Notes: generated by a model not told the origin, from the letters alone. A stretch of 64,000 nt of DNA from Sipunculus nudus (GCA_026874595.1 CM049308.1:76852124-76916123); one strand, 5' to 3'; shown: positions 22,940 to 35,590, counted from the first letter of the stretch. Made by a program: numbers and translations.

Positions 22940-23180
22940 CTTCTACTATTACTACTACTACTACTACTATTACTATGCTAAAACTATTACTACGGCTACT
23001 ATAAGAATCATTATTATTATTATTTTGATGATTATTATCATAATTATTATTATTATTATAATTCTGATTATTGTTATCATTACTTTTATCATTAGTATTA
23101 ATAATATTATCATTAATTTATTTTTATTCATGATTTATTTTAATTATTATTTTTTTAACCGTTGTTGTTGTTATTATATT
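22940..23180 (+). repeat. Imperfect trinucleotide repeat (CTA/ATT/TTG)
   Basis: Starts with TACTACTACTACTACTACT-type units, grades into ATT units and ends in GTT units. No coding. Confidence 0.85.
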
Positions 23181-25220
23181 ATTACCGGAGGATAATGAAG
23201 AGAAGTAACGAAAAATGTGTAAGGGTGCAAACCCCTTACTGTAAAATCTGACTGTATATCAATCATTATATTACATATTACATTACATATATATTTATGT
23301 ATGTGTGGGTGGGTGGGTGGGTGAGGGTGTGCAAATTTAGGTAACACTATGTGTGCACTACTGGCAAATCTCACGATAGTGTCTTGAAGAGAAAAATAAT
23401 TCTGGTAACTTTATTAAAGCTTACTTTTATTAAAGCTTACCTGTGTTGAAACGCAGATGCGGATGTAAAAAATTCAGGGTTTTGAATATGTAGGCATCAT
23501 TCACACATTCTGGAGAAAATACTTAATTTATTTGTATTAATAATGTCGTGATGTCGTGGTGTCACGACATATATATCTTGTCTAATTACTTGGCCATCAC
23601 AGCTGTGCCATCACGCTCTACCAAGAACAGACTAATTTAGTACACAGGACTAAATTGACTTAATGCTGATTCGCTGTTCATAAAGCTCCTCAGTTGCGTG
23701 ACATCGCAATAACAAGGGACCCATGGGTCACGGCGCTCAGCTGTTAATTATGATAATAAAAAATATGATTTGGAAATAGGGGTAGACAAATGTTGGTTTT
23801 GTGTGGTAATATTAGATGATTTATGAAGATGATGGCGTTTAACTTAAATTATGTAAAGATTTTGATAAAATTCTGGAGAGGGAAGAGGGATGATGTCATA
23901 TATATTATTTACTTAATGCATTATTTAGGAATGCTATTGTCACACAGGTTTTGAAATGGCTAATAACTTTACCTACATTGCAGCAGAAGAATTTGAAATA
24001 AAAGAATGTTCACTATAAGCAATGTTAATTATCATGCTTTTAACAAAGGAGTTAACTGTTTTTCAATAATTAGAGGTTACCTCTACCAAAGAATAGCAAT
24101 AGCACAAATGATATCAGAGTTTAATTAATTATTAAAAATTAATTGCAATTATTGGGCCAAATATAATTTTAATTGAAAATACTAAAAGCATCATCTGAAA
24201 AGATTTTTTTAAAATAATATAATTGGAATAAATAATTATTAAAATAATTTTATAAATGTATTCATGAATGCATTCATGAATACATTTTGAAAGTATTTTG
24301 CACCTGCATTCAAATACTTTCTTTTTACCTGTATTAGTATTTGTATCATTTTCATGATGGAACTGTTGGATATTTGTATTCATATTCAAATACAATTATA
24401 AAATATTCACTCAATGTCTCGTTTTTATACAGTGTCAGTGAAACGAACCGGTTGAGAATCCAGGATGTACAAATTTCACAAATTTAAATAATGATCATAA
24501 GTACCTGGTTTTATGGCTTTATTTATATCAAGTGACCCAGGGGTCATGACGCTCAGCTAACTGACAAGATGAAAATATGTGCTTGTACAGGCAACTTATA
24601 AACATAATGTAGGTGGCATCATCATTAATGTATTTTAGCGTGAGTTCATTAAGACCAATATAAGCCCCACAACTCTGAGAAGATAGGTCACAGTGACCAG
24701 TTACAATTTTTGCTCTGCTTTTTTATCAAATTTTCAATTATTGTTGGGGTACTTGTAAGCCTGATAGCTTGGAGAATATATGATGTTATATTGAAAGCTT
24801 GCTCTTGAATAATTCATTTTAATATGACTCATTGAAAACAAGGCAAATGTTGAAAATAACTTCATGAAAACTAGAAATAGATCACAATGATGAAATTATG
24901 AATATTATTAATGAACCGGTTTTGGTACGTGGCATATTTGCCGGATTTCCACAGTGTATCTTTTTTAGAGAGACAGGTCTCTCATAGGGCCACACGGTAG
25001 CGCTGAGAGTGGACCTAATTGTGGACTATAACAAGGATACCTTAGATATGAAGACGGCAAATTATCACGCTAAAACCATCAAATGGGACATCTCATGCCA
25101 CACTGTGTAGGCTCAAATATAGCCTTTATAGCGGAAGAGGCATTTCATGGCATACATGTTATACAGATATCCATTCAAAACATAGATTTTAATTAATTTT
25201 ATCATCAGAATGCCAAATTC
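23181..25220. other. AT-rich spacer with inverted repeats, no gene seen
   Basis: Contains a GGGT-rich tract near 23303-23330, a short hairpin ATGTCGTG...CACGACAT at about 23550-23571 and a 34-bp perfect palindrome at 24254-24287. It also has a hairpin GAAAGTATTT...AAATACTTTC just after it (about 24289-24323). No exon recognised. Confidence 0.45.
24254..24287. repeat. 34-bp perfect palindrome
   Basis: Left arm AAATGTATTCATGAATG is followed with no spacer by its exact reverse complement. The bases just outside do not pair. It lies in an AT-rich region next to a second inverted repeat. Confidence 0.85.
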
Positions 25221-25224
25221 TGTA

Positions 25225-26030
25225 GGTGATTTTCCCATTCAACTGAAGCACAGCTCGGAGGATACGGGTAATAGAGACCTTATTTCAGGTTTCCATGGAA
25301 ACTTCTCATGGACCTCCCTGGATGTCAAGTAAGAAGATTCTATGTCCAGGGATTACGATTTGTGTCCTTTTAACAGACAACCGCACCTTAAGGACAAAAA
25401 AATAGAGTAAAATATGCGTAAAAATTCGAAAGAAATCCAGGTAACACCACCAGTGTGCAGGAACAGATGAAAGATTCCATGAACAATATGCATTCATGCA
25501 AACAATCATGGTGATCAATGCATAATTGTTCAGATACTGAAGCTTTTCTATAAAATTTTAAATTATTCTTGGGGTTGCTTCAGAGATCAATAGCTGAAAG
25601 GATATGGGTATAACAGAGACCTAATTGAGGTTTCCAAGGAGACTTTTCATGGACCTCCCTGGATGTAAAAGAAAAAAAATCTATTTCCAGTGAATATGAT
25701 TTGTGCTCTGTTGAGACCGTATCTTTAAAGGTCTAAAAAAAAAGAGAAAAAAATGCATATTTATTAAAAAAATCCAGGTGGCACCACAAGTGTGCAGGAA
25801 CAGATGAAAGACTCCATGATCATACACATGCACAGATTTATGGTGATCACTCCATTAGTTATTCAGATAATGCAACTTTTGTATAAAATTTTTGATTAAT
25901 CAAGTTGGGGGGGGGGGGTTTACTTCTAACCCCATAGCTCGAAGGACAGACAGACGGACAGACGACCGGACGGACAACGGACAAAGAGTGATTGCTAAAG
26001 CTCAGAGGACTCACAGTCAGCTGAGCTAAA
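25225..26030 (+). repeat. ~340-bp tandem duplication with a widely seen 3' tail
   Basis: CATGGACCTCCCTGGATGT is at 25308 and again at 25648 (period 340). Flanking blocks are shared: AGAGACCT, GGTTTCCA, GTGTGCAGGAACAGATGAAA and ATAAAATTTT. The second copy ends in a G-run, then ACAGACAGACGGACAGAC-type units and a GAGTGATTGCTAAAGCTC block, a typical repeat end. No ORF. Confidence 0.7.
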
Positions 26031-27240
26031 ATGCAGCGGGTGATGATATGTTTATTTACTTGTTGTCCTTAATTGCTACTAAGTACTTAGTACTTTGCTA
26101 CATGAATAAAGGGTCTGCTCAAGATTTGGTCGCTAGGTGAAGGGCAGCCTGGTGTTTATAATGTAAATCCATGTTAATTAAACGCTTTGTTATACCAGCA
26201 ACCAATTAGATACTGTTAATCAGTAGATTCTGTTTCCAAAAAATCACGTCTGGTCAAAATTCCATACACCATTTATCTTATTTTCCACAGAGTTTATATC
26301 ATGCACGAACTGTTGTTGCCTTCATATTTCGCGATATCAATGCATTTTCAATGTTTCGCGATGTTCCATTTTCTTGATCTTACAATGCAGTTACCTATAC
26401 ACATATATCACATACATTATCACATTGACTATTTAATGTGCGCGCTCGATCTTAATAATTTGCCGAAAACCAAGGATAATTAGTAGAAATTCCTATCCCC
26501 CAAAGGCAGCAAGAAATGATATTATTTATAATGTGTCTCTTTAATTAACAGGTAACATAAAATATATGTTTTTATTAATAATATAAACCTTTGGTTTTTT
26601 AACTTTTAAACCTAAAAAGTTGCCGCATGTGGTCGCGTGGATAACATACATAAAATGCCAAAGAGGCTGTATTATTCATGATGGTTCACCTGTGTAGATA
26701 AAGTGTCGTATTAGCGAAGGTTTCATTGCGAATATAATGGATTTGAAACCCTTGCGAAAAAGAGTCAATCACAGTTCATGCGTATGCTTTACTCCGCGAT
26801 GCTATATATATTATATGTGAAGTAGCGCTTTACCTGATTCGTTTGTGTTTTCTGAAGATCGGTTTCACAGATATAGATAATGAAGCTTGATATTGTGGCT
26901 ATCTACATGTACATGATTGAAATGATTGATACATCTGATTTAATAACTCGGTTAGAATTTAAAATTTAAGTTTATTTCAAATTTAAGGACAGTTTCAGCT
27001 GAATATAGGCCAACTGATATTCATCTTAAAACTTGTGGCAATTGAAAGGTTATTTTAATTGAGATTGCATGGTTTTAATGTAAACCGTAATATCTGATTA
27101 CTGAACACAAGAAAAATGTTTGAACAAGTATATTTCTGAAAAGAGTTGCAATATATTATTTGGTCAAGGTTGGGTTTTTGTCAAGTTGCGTTTTTGTGAA
27201 GGTGAGCTTTTGTCCTTCACCCATAGAAGTAACCCCCAAA

Positions 27241-27327
<87 letters not shown>

Positions 27328-27830
27328 TATTTTCAGAAGAAAACGGATTTCCAACAGTACAAAAGAAGTTTTAAATATATTTTTATGAAGCTATTTTTAT
27401 CATATAGTTTCATCACGACTGCAAGCAGGATGTACTAGGGCTTATTTTTTTTTTTTAAATAAGGGTATACAAGACACGATCCTGGCCACTTCATGGTGAA
27501 CGTGTATTAATTAACTGAGAGACACTCATCTTTTGTCACATAATGCGGATATGGACGTACTGAATAACATCAGTGGAAACAATCATTAGAAAGAAGAAAC
27601 CGTTGTACTTATAATAGTTAATAGTACTAATAATATAGTTAGCAGTACTAAGCAACGTGCAAGCTACTAATGGTGGTGACAGTAATACCAACACGATGAA
27701 TGAAACTTTTGTCATTAGCAGTAAGATCAAATGGGTCAGCATCACGAGGGCTACTAATGATGGCACCAATTAGTGGGCCTATAATAGCAATAATATAACT
27801 GTCTTCTGTCTCATTTGTGGCTCACTGTAA
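26031..27830. other. Spacer with a long (TA)n tract, no gene seen
   Basis: Only short open frames without splice or domain support. The (TA)n at 27242-27325 is the main feature. A short TAATAG/TAC-rich segment lies near 27610-27800. Confidence 0.45.
27242..27325. repeat. (TA)n microsatellite
   Basis: About 42 uninterrupted units, one of the longest (TA)n tracts in the window. Confidence 0.95.
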
Positions 27831-27839
27831 ACCTCTAGA

Positions 27840-28308
27840 ATTAGTCGCGCGGTTTCACACCGCATGCGCAGTTCAGCTGTATATTCACAGAGGGACAGGC
27901 TCTCGCCGTTGTAAGCTGCTTAGCGAGTGAACTGCTTTTGTTGCTGGCAGCGACATGAAACGTAGCCGTCGCACATCATAATTAAGAGTATCGGCCTGGG
28001 CTGGGTTAACTGTTACAGCACCTGTACGAGGCTGGTTGTCTGCAATCAATTCAGACTGTTCTGCCCACTTTGCGGCGTCCTCTCTGGTGGGGCTTTGGTT
28101 CTGTTACAAATATACACGGCTGTAGATCTCACAGCTTTATCACCAGTTGCTAGGAGCGGCACGCGGGTGTGTTTGCCTCGTTCTGGTCACAGCAGACGAC
28201 AGGTAACCGCAGCTTTCGTATCGGGTTAGGCTCTGCTGGAGCTGGTCAAAAGAACACCGGAGACGCTGGCATCGCCCACTTAGCTTCCCCAGAGAGTCAT
28301 TTCTGCAG
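27840..28308 (+). other. Candidate promoter and 5' non-coding exon
   Basis: Markedly more GC- and CpG-rich than its surroundings. It ends in an excellent splice donor (TTCTGCAG|GTAAGC, intron starting at 28309) with no long frame before it, the pattern of a 5' UTR exon. Possible downstream partners on the same strand are the ATG-containing exon at 33597-33656 and the segment at 28857-28887. The exon start cannot be placed. Confidence 0.3.
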
Positions 28309-28856
28309 GTAAGCACGCACCTATACTTAAATATTTTGTTATGTATGTAATCACGCAGGTAGCACCGCAGGCCTATTTATATAGCTAATATCTGAGTTCG
28401 CATGGCAGATATATGAAAATAAGTCCATATCATCGTCTTAGCTTATCAGATTTGTTCACTATCAATAAATGATTTGTAAGGGATTGAGGCACGCTCTTCT
28501 AATGGAAAAAGGCGATTGTTACTTTGGTTCGGGTTATAGAAATAGTTGAGTTTGTTCAAAATATATTTAATTAATTAAACACAGATCATCTATAGTTGAC
28601 ATCACATTCCATATAAATATATATGTGTGTGTATGTGTGTATGTGTGTGTGGTCCCATTCACGGGATTAAATATTTGTTAGAAGTTTCACTGATGTTTCA
28701 GGAATATAATATTTATAATTAAAGCAATCTAATATTTACGGGACTGATTATATACAAATAACGCTATTTCAATGTGGAATACGCTTGCCAAATTACAGGA
28801 GAAGAATATGCGAGGAAAAAATCGGTAAATTTTAAAATATTATATGGACACTGCGG

Positions 28857-28887
28857 ATGGATTATTTACGAAAGTTCATGTTTGCAG
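28857..28887 (+). CDS. Candidate first coding exon (10 aa + 1 nt)
   Basis: ATG in strong Kozak context (GCGGATGG) opens MDYLRKFMFA and ends at a consensus donor (GCAG|GTAAGT) in phase 1. No downstream phase-compatible exon was recognised. The exon at 33597 gives an early stop when joined to it, so the two are not consecutive. Could be an alternative first exon or chance. Confidence 0.2.
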
Positions 28888-28927
28888 GTAAGTAAACTTG
28901 GCCTACTATAAAATAATAAAAAGTGGT

Positions 28928-29821
28928 GGGGCTGGGTAACGCCTTCAAATTCCGTATTGCAAAATACTGCGATATTAAGTAGCATATTGCGATATTCTCA
29001 TTGTATTAAATTCATAGGAAATGAGTATGTTTTCTGTATAAATAAATAAATATATATATATATATATATATATTTATACATATACACAATTAATATTATT
29101 TCTATTCATTCTATATATTTCTTTATCATGTTATTTGTATAATGAGATTTAAAAGTTTATTTCAAACACCAAATATGGCAATACTACTTACTAATGTACT
29201 TTGTAATGTATTTACTTCTTGATAACATTACTGAAAGAAATCTTTAATATCAAAGTTTTCTCTTGGTCTTACATGTGCAAATGACCTGCCACTTAGAGAA
29301 TTCTGGGCTGAGGTTTAGCACACAGAGGTATAGGTGCATGTACAATTATAGCCGTGTACCACGTCGCAAGGTTGCCATTCTGAAACAACGGTGTTAACTT
29401 GACATTTGACCTTCCAGCAGTTATCATAAGATGTGAGGATAGAATATTAATGAATGATAATTATTATGATCGTGTTCAGCAATTCTTTCACCGAGCAGAT
29501 ATGCAAATTTTCCGATAGGATGCACTTTTCATCTATGGAATGTCAGACCTACTTGAACATTTACTAGACCTACAAAACGTCACGTTTACTACTATAAAAG
29601 TCACGGTAGCGTCTGTTACTTTAAGCCTGTCATTTATCCCAACCCATTTATAACATGTAACATGTAACAGAAATATTATATTTTCCTACAAAAAAAATCA
29701 GTTATAAGCATGTTTAACAAAATATCGGAAAATATCGATATTTTAAAACAGTATCGCGATAGTCAATTTGCGAATCACCGTATCGCGATATACCGATATT
29801 TCGATAATATCGCGCAGCCCC
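28928..29821. mobile_element. Possible non-autonomous hAT-like element (~0.9 kb)
   Basis: The left end GGGGCTGGGTAACG and right end (reverse complement GGGGCTGCGCGATATT) are inverted, each followed inward by ATATCG/GCGATA-rich sequence. GGGCTG plus CGATAT ends are typical of hAT elements. The interior has a (TA)n tract (29049-29072) and no transposase. The flanks share only AAAGT, so an 8-bp target duplication is not clean. Old and diverged if real. Confidence 0.4.
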
Positions 29822-30894
29822 GCAAAGTATGAGGCATTCAGTTTAAGCGAATTCAGTTTAACGTAGTCCGAAACCGGAATGGAATTTTGCAGATGTACAT
29901 AATAATATAGTTAAGCAAGTATTAAAAAATTGGAGGCGGTTACCTCCATAAAAATAGTTAAAAAAAAAAAGAAATGCACAAACTTGTAATCAAGCGCTCC
30001 CCGTCAGCATCAAATGAGGTGTATATTTACAAGAACAAATTATAAAGCAGGTTAAGTGACCAGGATCATAAAAGATAGTAGCCTTTTATACATGTATAAT
30101 TTTCAGGTTGAGTCCTTACCGGTTAATCTCGAGTTTGTATATAGCTTATTCATATATAACATGAATATATGAATGTATTATGAATCAAAATATGACAAAA
30201 TGTATAATTATTACAGATAAGCAGAATGTTTGCCAATTCATACCAGGGCCGGTTACATGTTGTATACAGTGTCGTGTTTATAAAAGAGCAGAGGGTTTCA
30301 GTGTGTGACGGGAATAAAACTTATAATTTTAGAACTGCATATATCCAGAATTACAATTGTGCAGTTACATCTGCATGCACATATAAGTATCAACTGCACA
30401 TTCAAATATGCGCTGATAAAAATAAATTAGTAATGTATTAAAGAAAAAAGAACGTTGTCGATATTAGGCAGATTTTGTGTAGACATAGCTTCAAAATTTT
30501 CAGTTCAGCGTGTGGTTTTAAAGAATCAAAGATAAACGGTATGTTTGTTTTGTACAAGAAAAAGTAGTCAAACAAGAAAGGAAACAGGCTTAAAAGATTA
30601 TGTGTATTCAAAAGCATGTTTCTTAACTATACTTTTTATGCTGCCACTTGACAATTTATTAAAGTTGCTGAACAGTTGTCTCTTCCAAGGCCATCATCTT
30701 TATGATTTTGCACAATTTAGTTGCACTCTAGCCAACTTTGGTGATTGATCATAACATGGAAATATGAAATACTAAGATACTGAAGCAAAGGTTTCTTATT
30801 TCCCACTCCACGTCACTTCTGAAACTTTGAAATAAATGGAATCAAAGTCTATAATTCTATATATTAATTTATTTCATGTATAATATGTAAATAT

Positions 30895-31015
30895 TAATCT
30901 GTGAATAGTTGGGGGAGGGGGGTAATGATTACATTGATCATCCCCCTTGTCAAAAAGTGTTTGGGGGGGGTATATACCCCGATACCCCGTATATTGACAA
31001 CCCTGTTCCGAAATC
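30895..31015 (+). repeat. G-run hairpin dispersed repeat, copy 2
   Basis: GGGGGAGGGGGGTAATGATT, ACATTGATCATCCCCC, AAAGTG, a second G-run, then ATACCCCGTATATTGACAAC and CCTGTTC. Same order as 60474-60580. Confidence 0.65.
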
Positions 31016-32020
31016 ACGAACGTTCCCTTAAATAAACACCTTGGCGAAGTCATACATGTCAGGTACGATTCCAAAACATTGGACCTTTCTTTTAAGTGTG
31101 TTCAAAAGTTTTTCGAAAGTTGTCTATGCAATCTTGTCTTACTTTCCGATTTCCTAGTGATGTTCCCAATATTTTCCGATATGCAATGTTAAGCGATGTC
31201 CATATTATGAAATCTCGGACCACACCGGCCATGTGGGAGTCCTATTTAAGGGTGTTTAACACTTGTCAAGACACACAGAAAGGGCTCAGCCTACCAATCA
31301 CTAATGAGGAATTAACACAGCAACAACGGCATGCTGTACAGTTGTTGTTTATTGGATGCGTCATCTCTTTCTGACGTAGCGCCATTTCGGCCCTCTGACG
31401 TAGAGAGTCTACGACCAGCGTACTGGTTGTCAGAGTGCCGTTACATCCTTCGGCGAGGAACGCACTTTAAGACTCTACGAGGATGCAAATATTTTCGTCA
31501 TTTCTGACAACGCCTCATTGCCTATAAGTACACTGTCACTGGACATAAACCATACTAATTTTTAGCCTTTTTCATATACTTTCGTGTGTAATACCTTACA
31601 TGAGCGAGAAAAATTCAGCATATTAGCACCCTCGGCATGTTAGTTTGACCGCATGAATACAAGCATGGCTCCTACGGGTTACTGGATGCAGCCAATTTGT
31701 TCGCGATACAAGAAATGACTCGTTACCATAGAGACGGAGTTTCAGTTTAGGTTGTGAGTTCACACGTATTCTTCGTGTTAATTCATCATTAGCAGCCTCA
31801 TTTTAAGATTAGGGCTGTTTATCACCATACGACTTCAACATGATGGAAGACCACCGCTATGCATTCCTCGATATGACTTGTATCACGACTTAAGTAAGGT
31901 TGACCAGCCAAAATTAAATGCTTACTGAGTCATGTTGTCACGGCTATTACTTACATGCTGAAGAATGATCATTATAATTAGTGAATAATAACTTAGATCC
32001 TCATAAGGAGACTCATAACA

Positions 32021-32139
32021 GTGTGACAGACCCCGTGAACTTGAACTCTAAATAACCGAAGCAGTTACATACTTGAGCTTTAATGCGTGGCTTCTTCAGG
32101 TGATACGCTGACGAATCGCCGATCTACATTCTGTCACAC
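32021..32139. repeat. 119-bp segment with 10-bp perfect terminal inverted repeats
   Basis: GTGTGACAGA at 32021-32030 and its exact complement TCTGTCACAC at 32130-32139, with similarity reaching ACAG/CCTGT outside. It could be a tiny MITE or a structured element. No target duplication seen. Confidence 0.4.
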
Positions 32140-33596
32140 CTGTTCGTCGTCATATGTCAATACATATGAACATATTATAAATGACTCTTTTCACCCAACA
32201 ATCGGGGTTTAAAAAAACCCTGAGTATTGATTACTGAGTATTGATATTATTAGTATACCAATTTGAATACCGGGTAATTAACAAGTGTTAAAAATGATAT
32301 CAAGGGCCTGTAAATGATTCATTTATATACAGATGGTAGAGTTAATTATGATTGCAGTGAAGAAAACTAAAGGACAAGTGATGAGATGAAACGGTGAAAG
32401 GATGAAATCTACTAAGTCTTCAAGACTTTTTTTAAGTATCTATCTTTTGTTAGGCACTCTGCGATATTTGATGTTTTATTTATTTATATTTATTTATTAC
32501 AACATTCTGCAGGCTAGCCTGCACCAGAAGAACACTACTGTTGTAAGCAGGACCCTGATCCAATACATTTTTTATCAAAATGACAACAAAACTGATTAAA
32601 AATACAGGTTACAATGCAAATGTTATTAACATACGTGATATGTTTTTCAAACGTTGCAAACCTAGGGCGCACTTGATGAGGAAGGGAAAGGCATTCCCTA
32701 GGGCACTACCTGCGTCGAATGAAACAGCCTAAAAGGATTCGATGCGAGGTTTTGGAAGACTACAGTTATTGTTATGGATTGAGCGCATAGAATAATGGTG
32801 AATATCTTTAGCCATAACGAACTTATCAGAAAGATATACGAAGGGGCTAAACCATTCATGTATTTAAAAAATCACAACAGATAACAGGTAAAATTTGTCA
32901 TTAAACCAATCTCCTTAATTAATTCAAGACTACTTCGTGGCCGATCAAACAAATATACGCGTTGGTACCCATTCATTCGCTCGCTTTGGTTGGTATTTAT
33001 CTGAGCAGGAGCGGATCCAGAGGCGGGGTCCGCCGCATTTTTCCCCTGCCACAAGCTTTTGTGATCTTAGCTCATCAAATTTTAAGGCACTCGTTTCCAG
33101 TAGATAGACAAGAACCATGGACATTGAGGTTTATAACTTTTAAACTTGTGCTTCATAGTTTAGACTCCTTCTGTGTTACCTCCGTGGCAACTCAGGAACA
33201 ATATGAATATGGAAATTATAAAACATGTTTCATAGGATTTGATTTATATGAAATAAGTTCATATAACACATGAAATAAGTTCAAAACAAGCTGCTTTAAA
33301 CCATTCTCCTTCTCAGCTTGTGTAACATCTGATCTTTTTTCCAAGGATATTGTAGGCCAAACCAACTATGATAAATACGAAAAAAAGCTATGACGGTTGC
33401 CGTGTGTGCAATTTGGTAATCTGAGCCACAAGTATCCAGGAAATATCTGATACATTAATCCCTGAAACACTGTAACGTCTCTCTAAGTAGTATTTTTTTA
33501 TAAGAATAAACATATTAGCCAGCATGTCTTCATTTTTTAAACACGTTTAAATAAAATTCAATATTGCCCTGTCAAGAAAAGACCCCTGACTCTTAG

Positions 33597-33656
33597 AATG
33601 GGCAAAGGAGTGCATGTAGACTTAGATGAAAGCGACGAAGTCCCGTTGAAAGCCAA
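33597..33656 (+). CDS. Candidate first coding exon (19 aa + 2 nt)
   Basis: Acceptor CTCTTAG at 33590-33596, then A and ATG, encoding MGKGVHVDLDESDEVPLKA plus AA, then a consensus donor GTAAGT (phase 2). The acidic, coding-looking peptide and both splice sites support an exon whose 5' UTR partner could be the donor at 28309. No downstream exons were recognised, and I know no family with this start. Confidence 0.3.
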
Positions 33657-34114
33657 GTAAGTTTCTGTTATAAAAAGCCCATAAATGCTTTTCATTGATT
33701 TATACCGTTCTTGACGCAGTACCATCAAAAACATCATGTAGCTATAACCGAGTCATGAAGCCGAATGCCGCTCTTCCAAGGGAACCATCCAGACGGTATT
33801 CTTGACTGATGGCCTCCTACTTGCGTATTTAATTTAGAGTTCTTAGGACGCCGAGGTGTCCGACTGCATGTTTTTTTTTCCCAAGGGGCTCGTGATATAA
33901 GTCGGCAGGTTCTCTATATGAGGTATCTGAAGAAGAAGATCAAACCATTAGCGTCAGGTTATGAAGTTGAGAAGAAAAACTGCCGACAATTTAACAGAAA
34001 AATAGAAGAAATATATTTATGGGATTTATATATGAAATCTTAAATCTGCAACTATCATCCATATATGTAGAATAGTGATTATGGCTTCCCTGGTCTGGGG
34101 GTTGTTCCTCTAAG

Positions 34115-34565
34115 CAGGTTTCTCCACACATGAAGTTTCTCCTCGCTGCAGGTTTCTCTGCACTGGAAGTTTCTCCAATCTGCCAATATCTCCATCCTGT
34201 AATTTTCACTTCTGTGCTGGTTGCTCTACTCTACAAGTTTCTCCACTATGCAGGTTTCTCCACAATGCAGGCTTCTCCACAATGCAGGTTTCTCCACAAT
34301 GCAGGTTTCTCCACTCTGCAGGTTTCTCCACTCTGCAGGTTTCTGCAGGTTTCTCCATTCTGCAGGTTTTTATACTCTGTATGTTTCTCCTGTCTTCAAG
34401 TATATCAAGTATATCAGGTTTTTGAAGTCTACAGGTTTCTACATTCGGCAGGGTTTCTCCGGTTTGCAGGTTTCTCCATTATGCAGATTTTTTCCACTCA
34501 GCAGGTTTCCCCGTCTCTCTTTTAAGTTTCTCATCTTTGCAGGATTCTTAAAACTGGATATTTCT
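34115..34565 (+). repeat. Minisatellite, ~17-bp unit GCAGGTTTCTCCACNNT
   Basis: More than 20 imperfect units of a Cys/Phe/Ser-encoding core, degenerate at both ends and most regular at 34245-34370. The unit is not a multiple of three, so all three frames stay open in turn. The 124-131 aa ORFs here are repeat artefacts. Confidence 0.85.
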
Positions 34566-35424
34566 TCATTCTGGAGACTATATATAACTATTTAATTGCA
34601 TGATTACCCATGCTATTCGTACCTTAATAATGAAGACTTTTCGGAGATACAGATTAGTTCTTTAAGTTATTTCCATTTAGAGAAGTGCAGTATCTAAAAA
34701 AAAAAGATCGTCCAAATGTGTCGGGGCGGAAGGGGGCACCGAAACACGGGGACAGTTCCCTGGTGCACTGGCCGTAGGATAAAAATATGTTGATGTCTGC
34801 GGACAAGTAAATACTTATGGCCGATGTCACTCTACACTCTTCTTACCCCCTTGTAGATTTTATTTAGGATAATTTATAATCTTATCATATGGATCTTCTA
34901 ACTCCTCTTTGACGAAACAGCGCCACCAACAGGCCAATGTGGTTCAATAAGAATTAGGTTCTTATTAAACGTTTCGATCTGTAGTGATCAGTAATTAGTT
35001 CACTGAGGCACTCGTGTCTAATCACCGCAGTGAAATGTTCACGGTAATTTATTCCATTAAAGCGAAGGTTCTTACGGAGCTTTTTTTCTTTAATGTTCAA
35101 CTGCAGGAAATGTTCATAATTATCTGTTAGCTTGAAATATTTATATCCACACAAGTCCATGACATGCCGTTGCCAAGCAACGCCGAGAGTCTGGCCATAT
35201 TTACTTTTTCCCTGTATTACCAACTATGCAGTACGTCAATCACAAAAACGTTTCTCTTATGAATTAGAGAAATAGGGTCACAGAGGAACTGGTTTCTAAA
35301 ATGACTTGAACTTTTCCAACGTTGTGTTCATCCATGTGCCTGTTCGCACATTCCAGGAGTGATGGAATGTATCGGTCTGAACTTTTTTCATAGCATATCT
35401 TATATACCTTTACCTAACTAAGAA

Positions 35425-35590
35425 TGGTGACACCACTTGCTATTGTTTTTTACGTTGCGCCGATCCGTGCTTTGGTGAAAATCATGCTTATATCAGGAGT
35501 GGCTTAATGAATCAGCCTGTGGTTTTGCATATACATTAATCTTGGCCAGCTTTCTCGTACACAAGGCTTTTGGCGACATCTGCAATCTTG
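35425..35590 (+). repeat. Isolated diverged unit of the ~275-bp tandem repeat
   Basis: The order is GGTGACACCACTTGCTATTG, TTGCGC.GATCCGTG, GGTGAAAATCATGCTTATAT, CAGGAGTGGCTTAATGAATC, GTTTTGCATATACAT, CTTGGCCAGCTTTCTCG and TGGCGACATCTGCAATC. This follows the unit of the array at 9027-10290, 25 kb away. Confidence 0.55.

Larger units (their letters stand above)
29822..34114. other. Gene-poor stretch with scattered repeats
   Basis: Holds a G-run repeat copy (30895-31015), a ~50-bp segment near 31450-31515 (CGGCGAGGA, CAAATATTTT.GTCATTTCT, GACAACGCCT) that recurs at 45052-45095, and an inverted repeat at 32021-32139. It also has the dispersed-repeat motif GAGCGGATCCAGAGGCGGGG near 33010-33029 (cf. 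the opposite strand near 7495-7512) and a candidate exon at 33597. The open frames at 30226-31374 and 32402-33273 lack support. Confidence 0.45.

Noticed and set aside
34130-34595. 124- and 131-aa Phe/Ser/Cys-rich ORFs
   Set aside because: Products of a 17-bp minisatellite, open in more than one frame.
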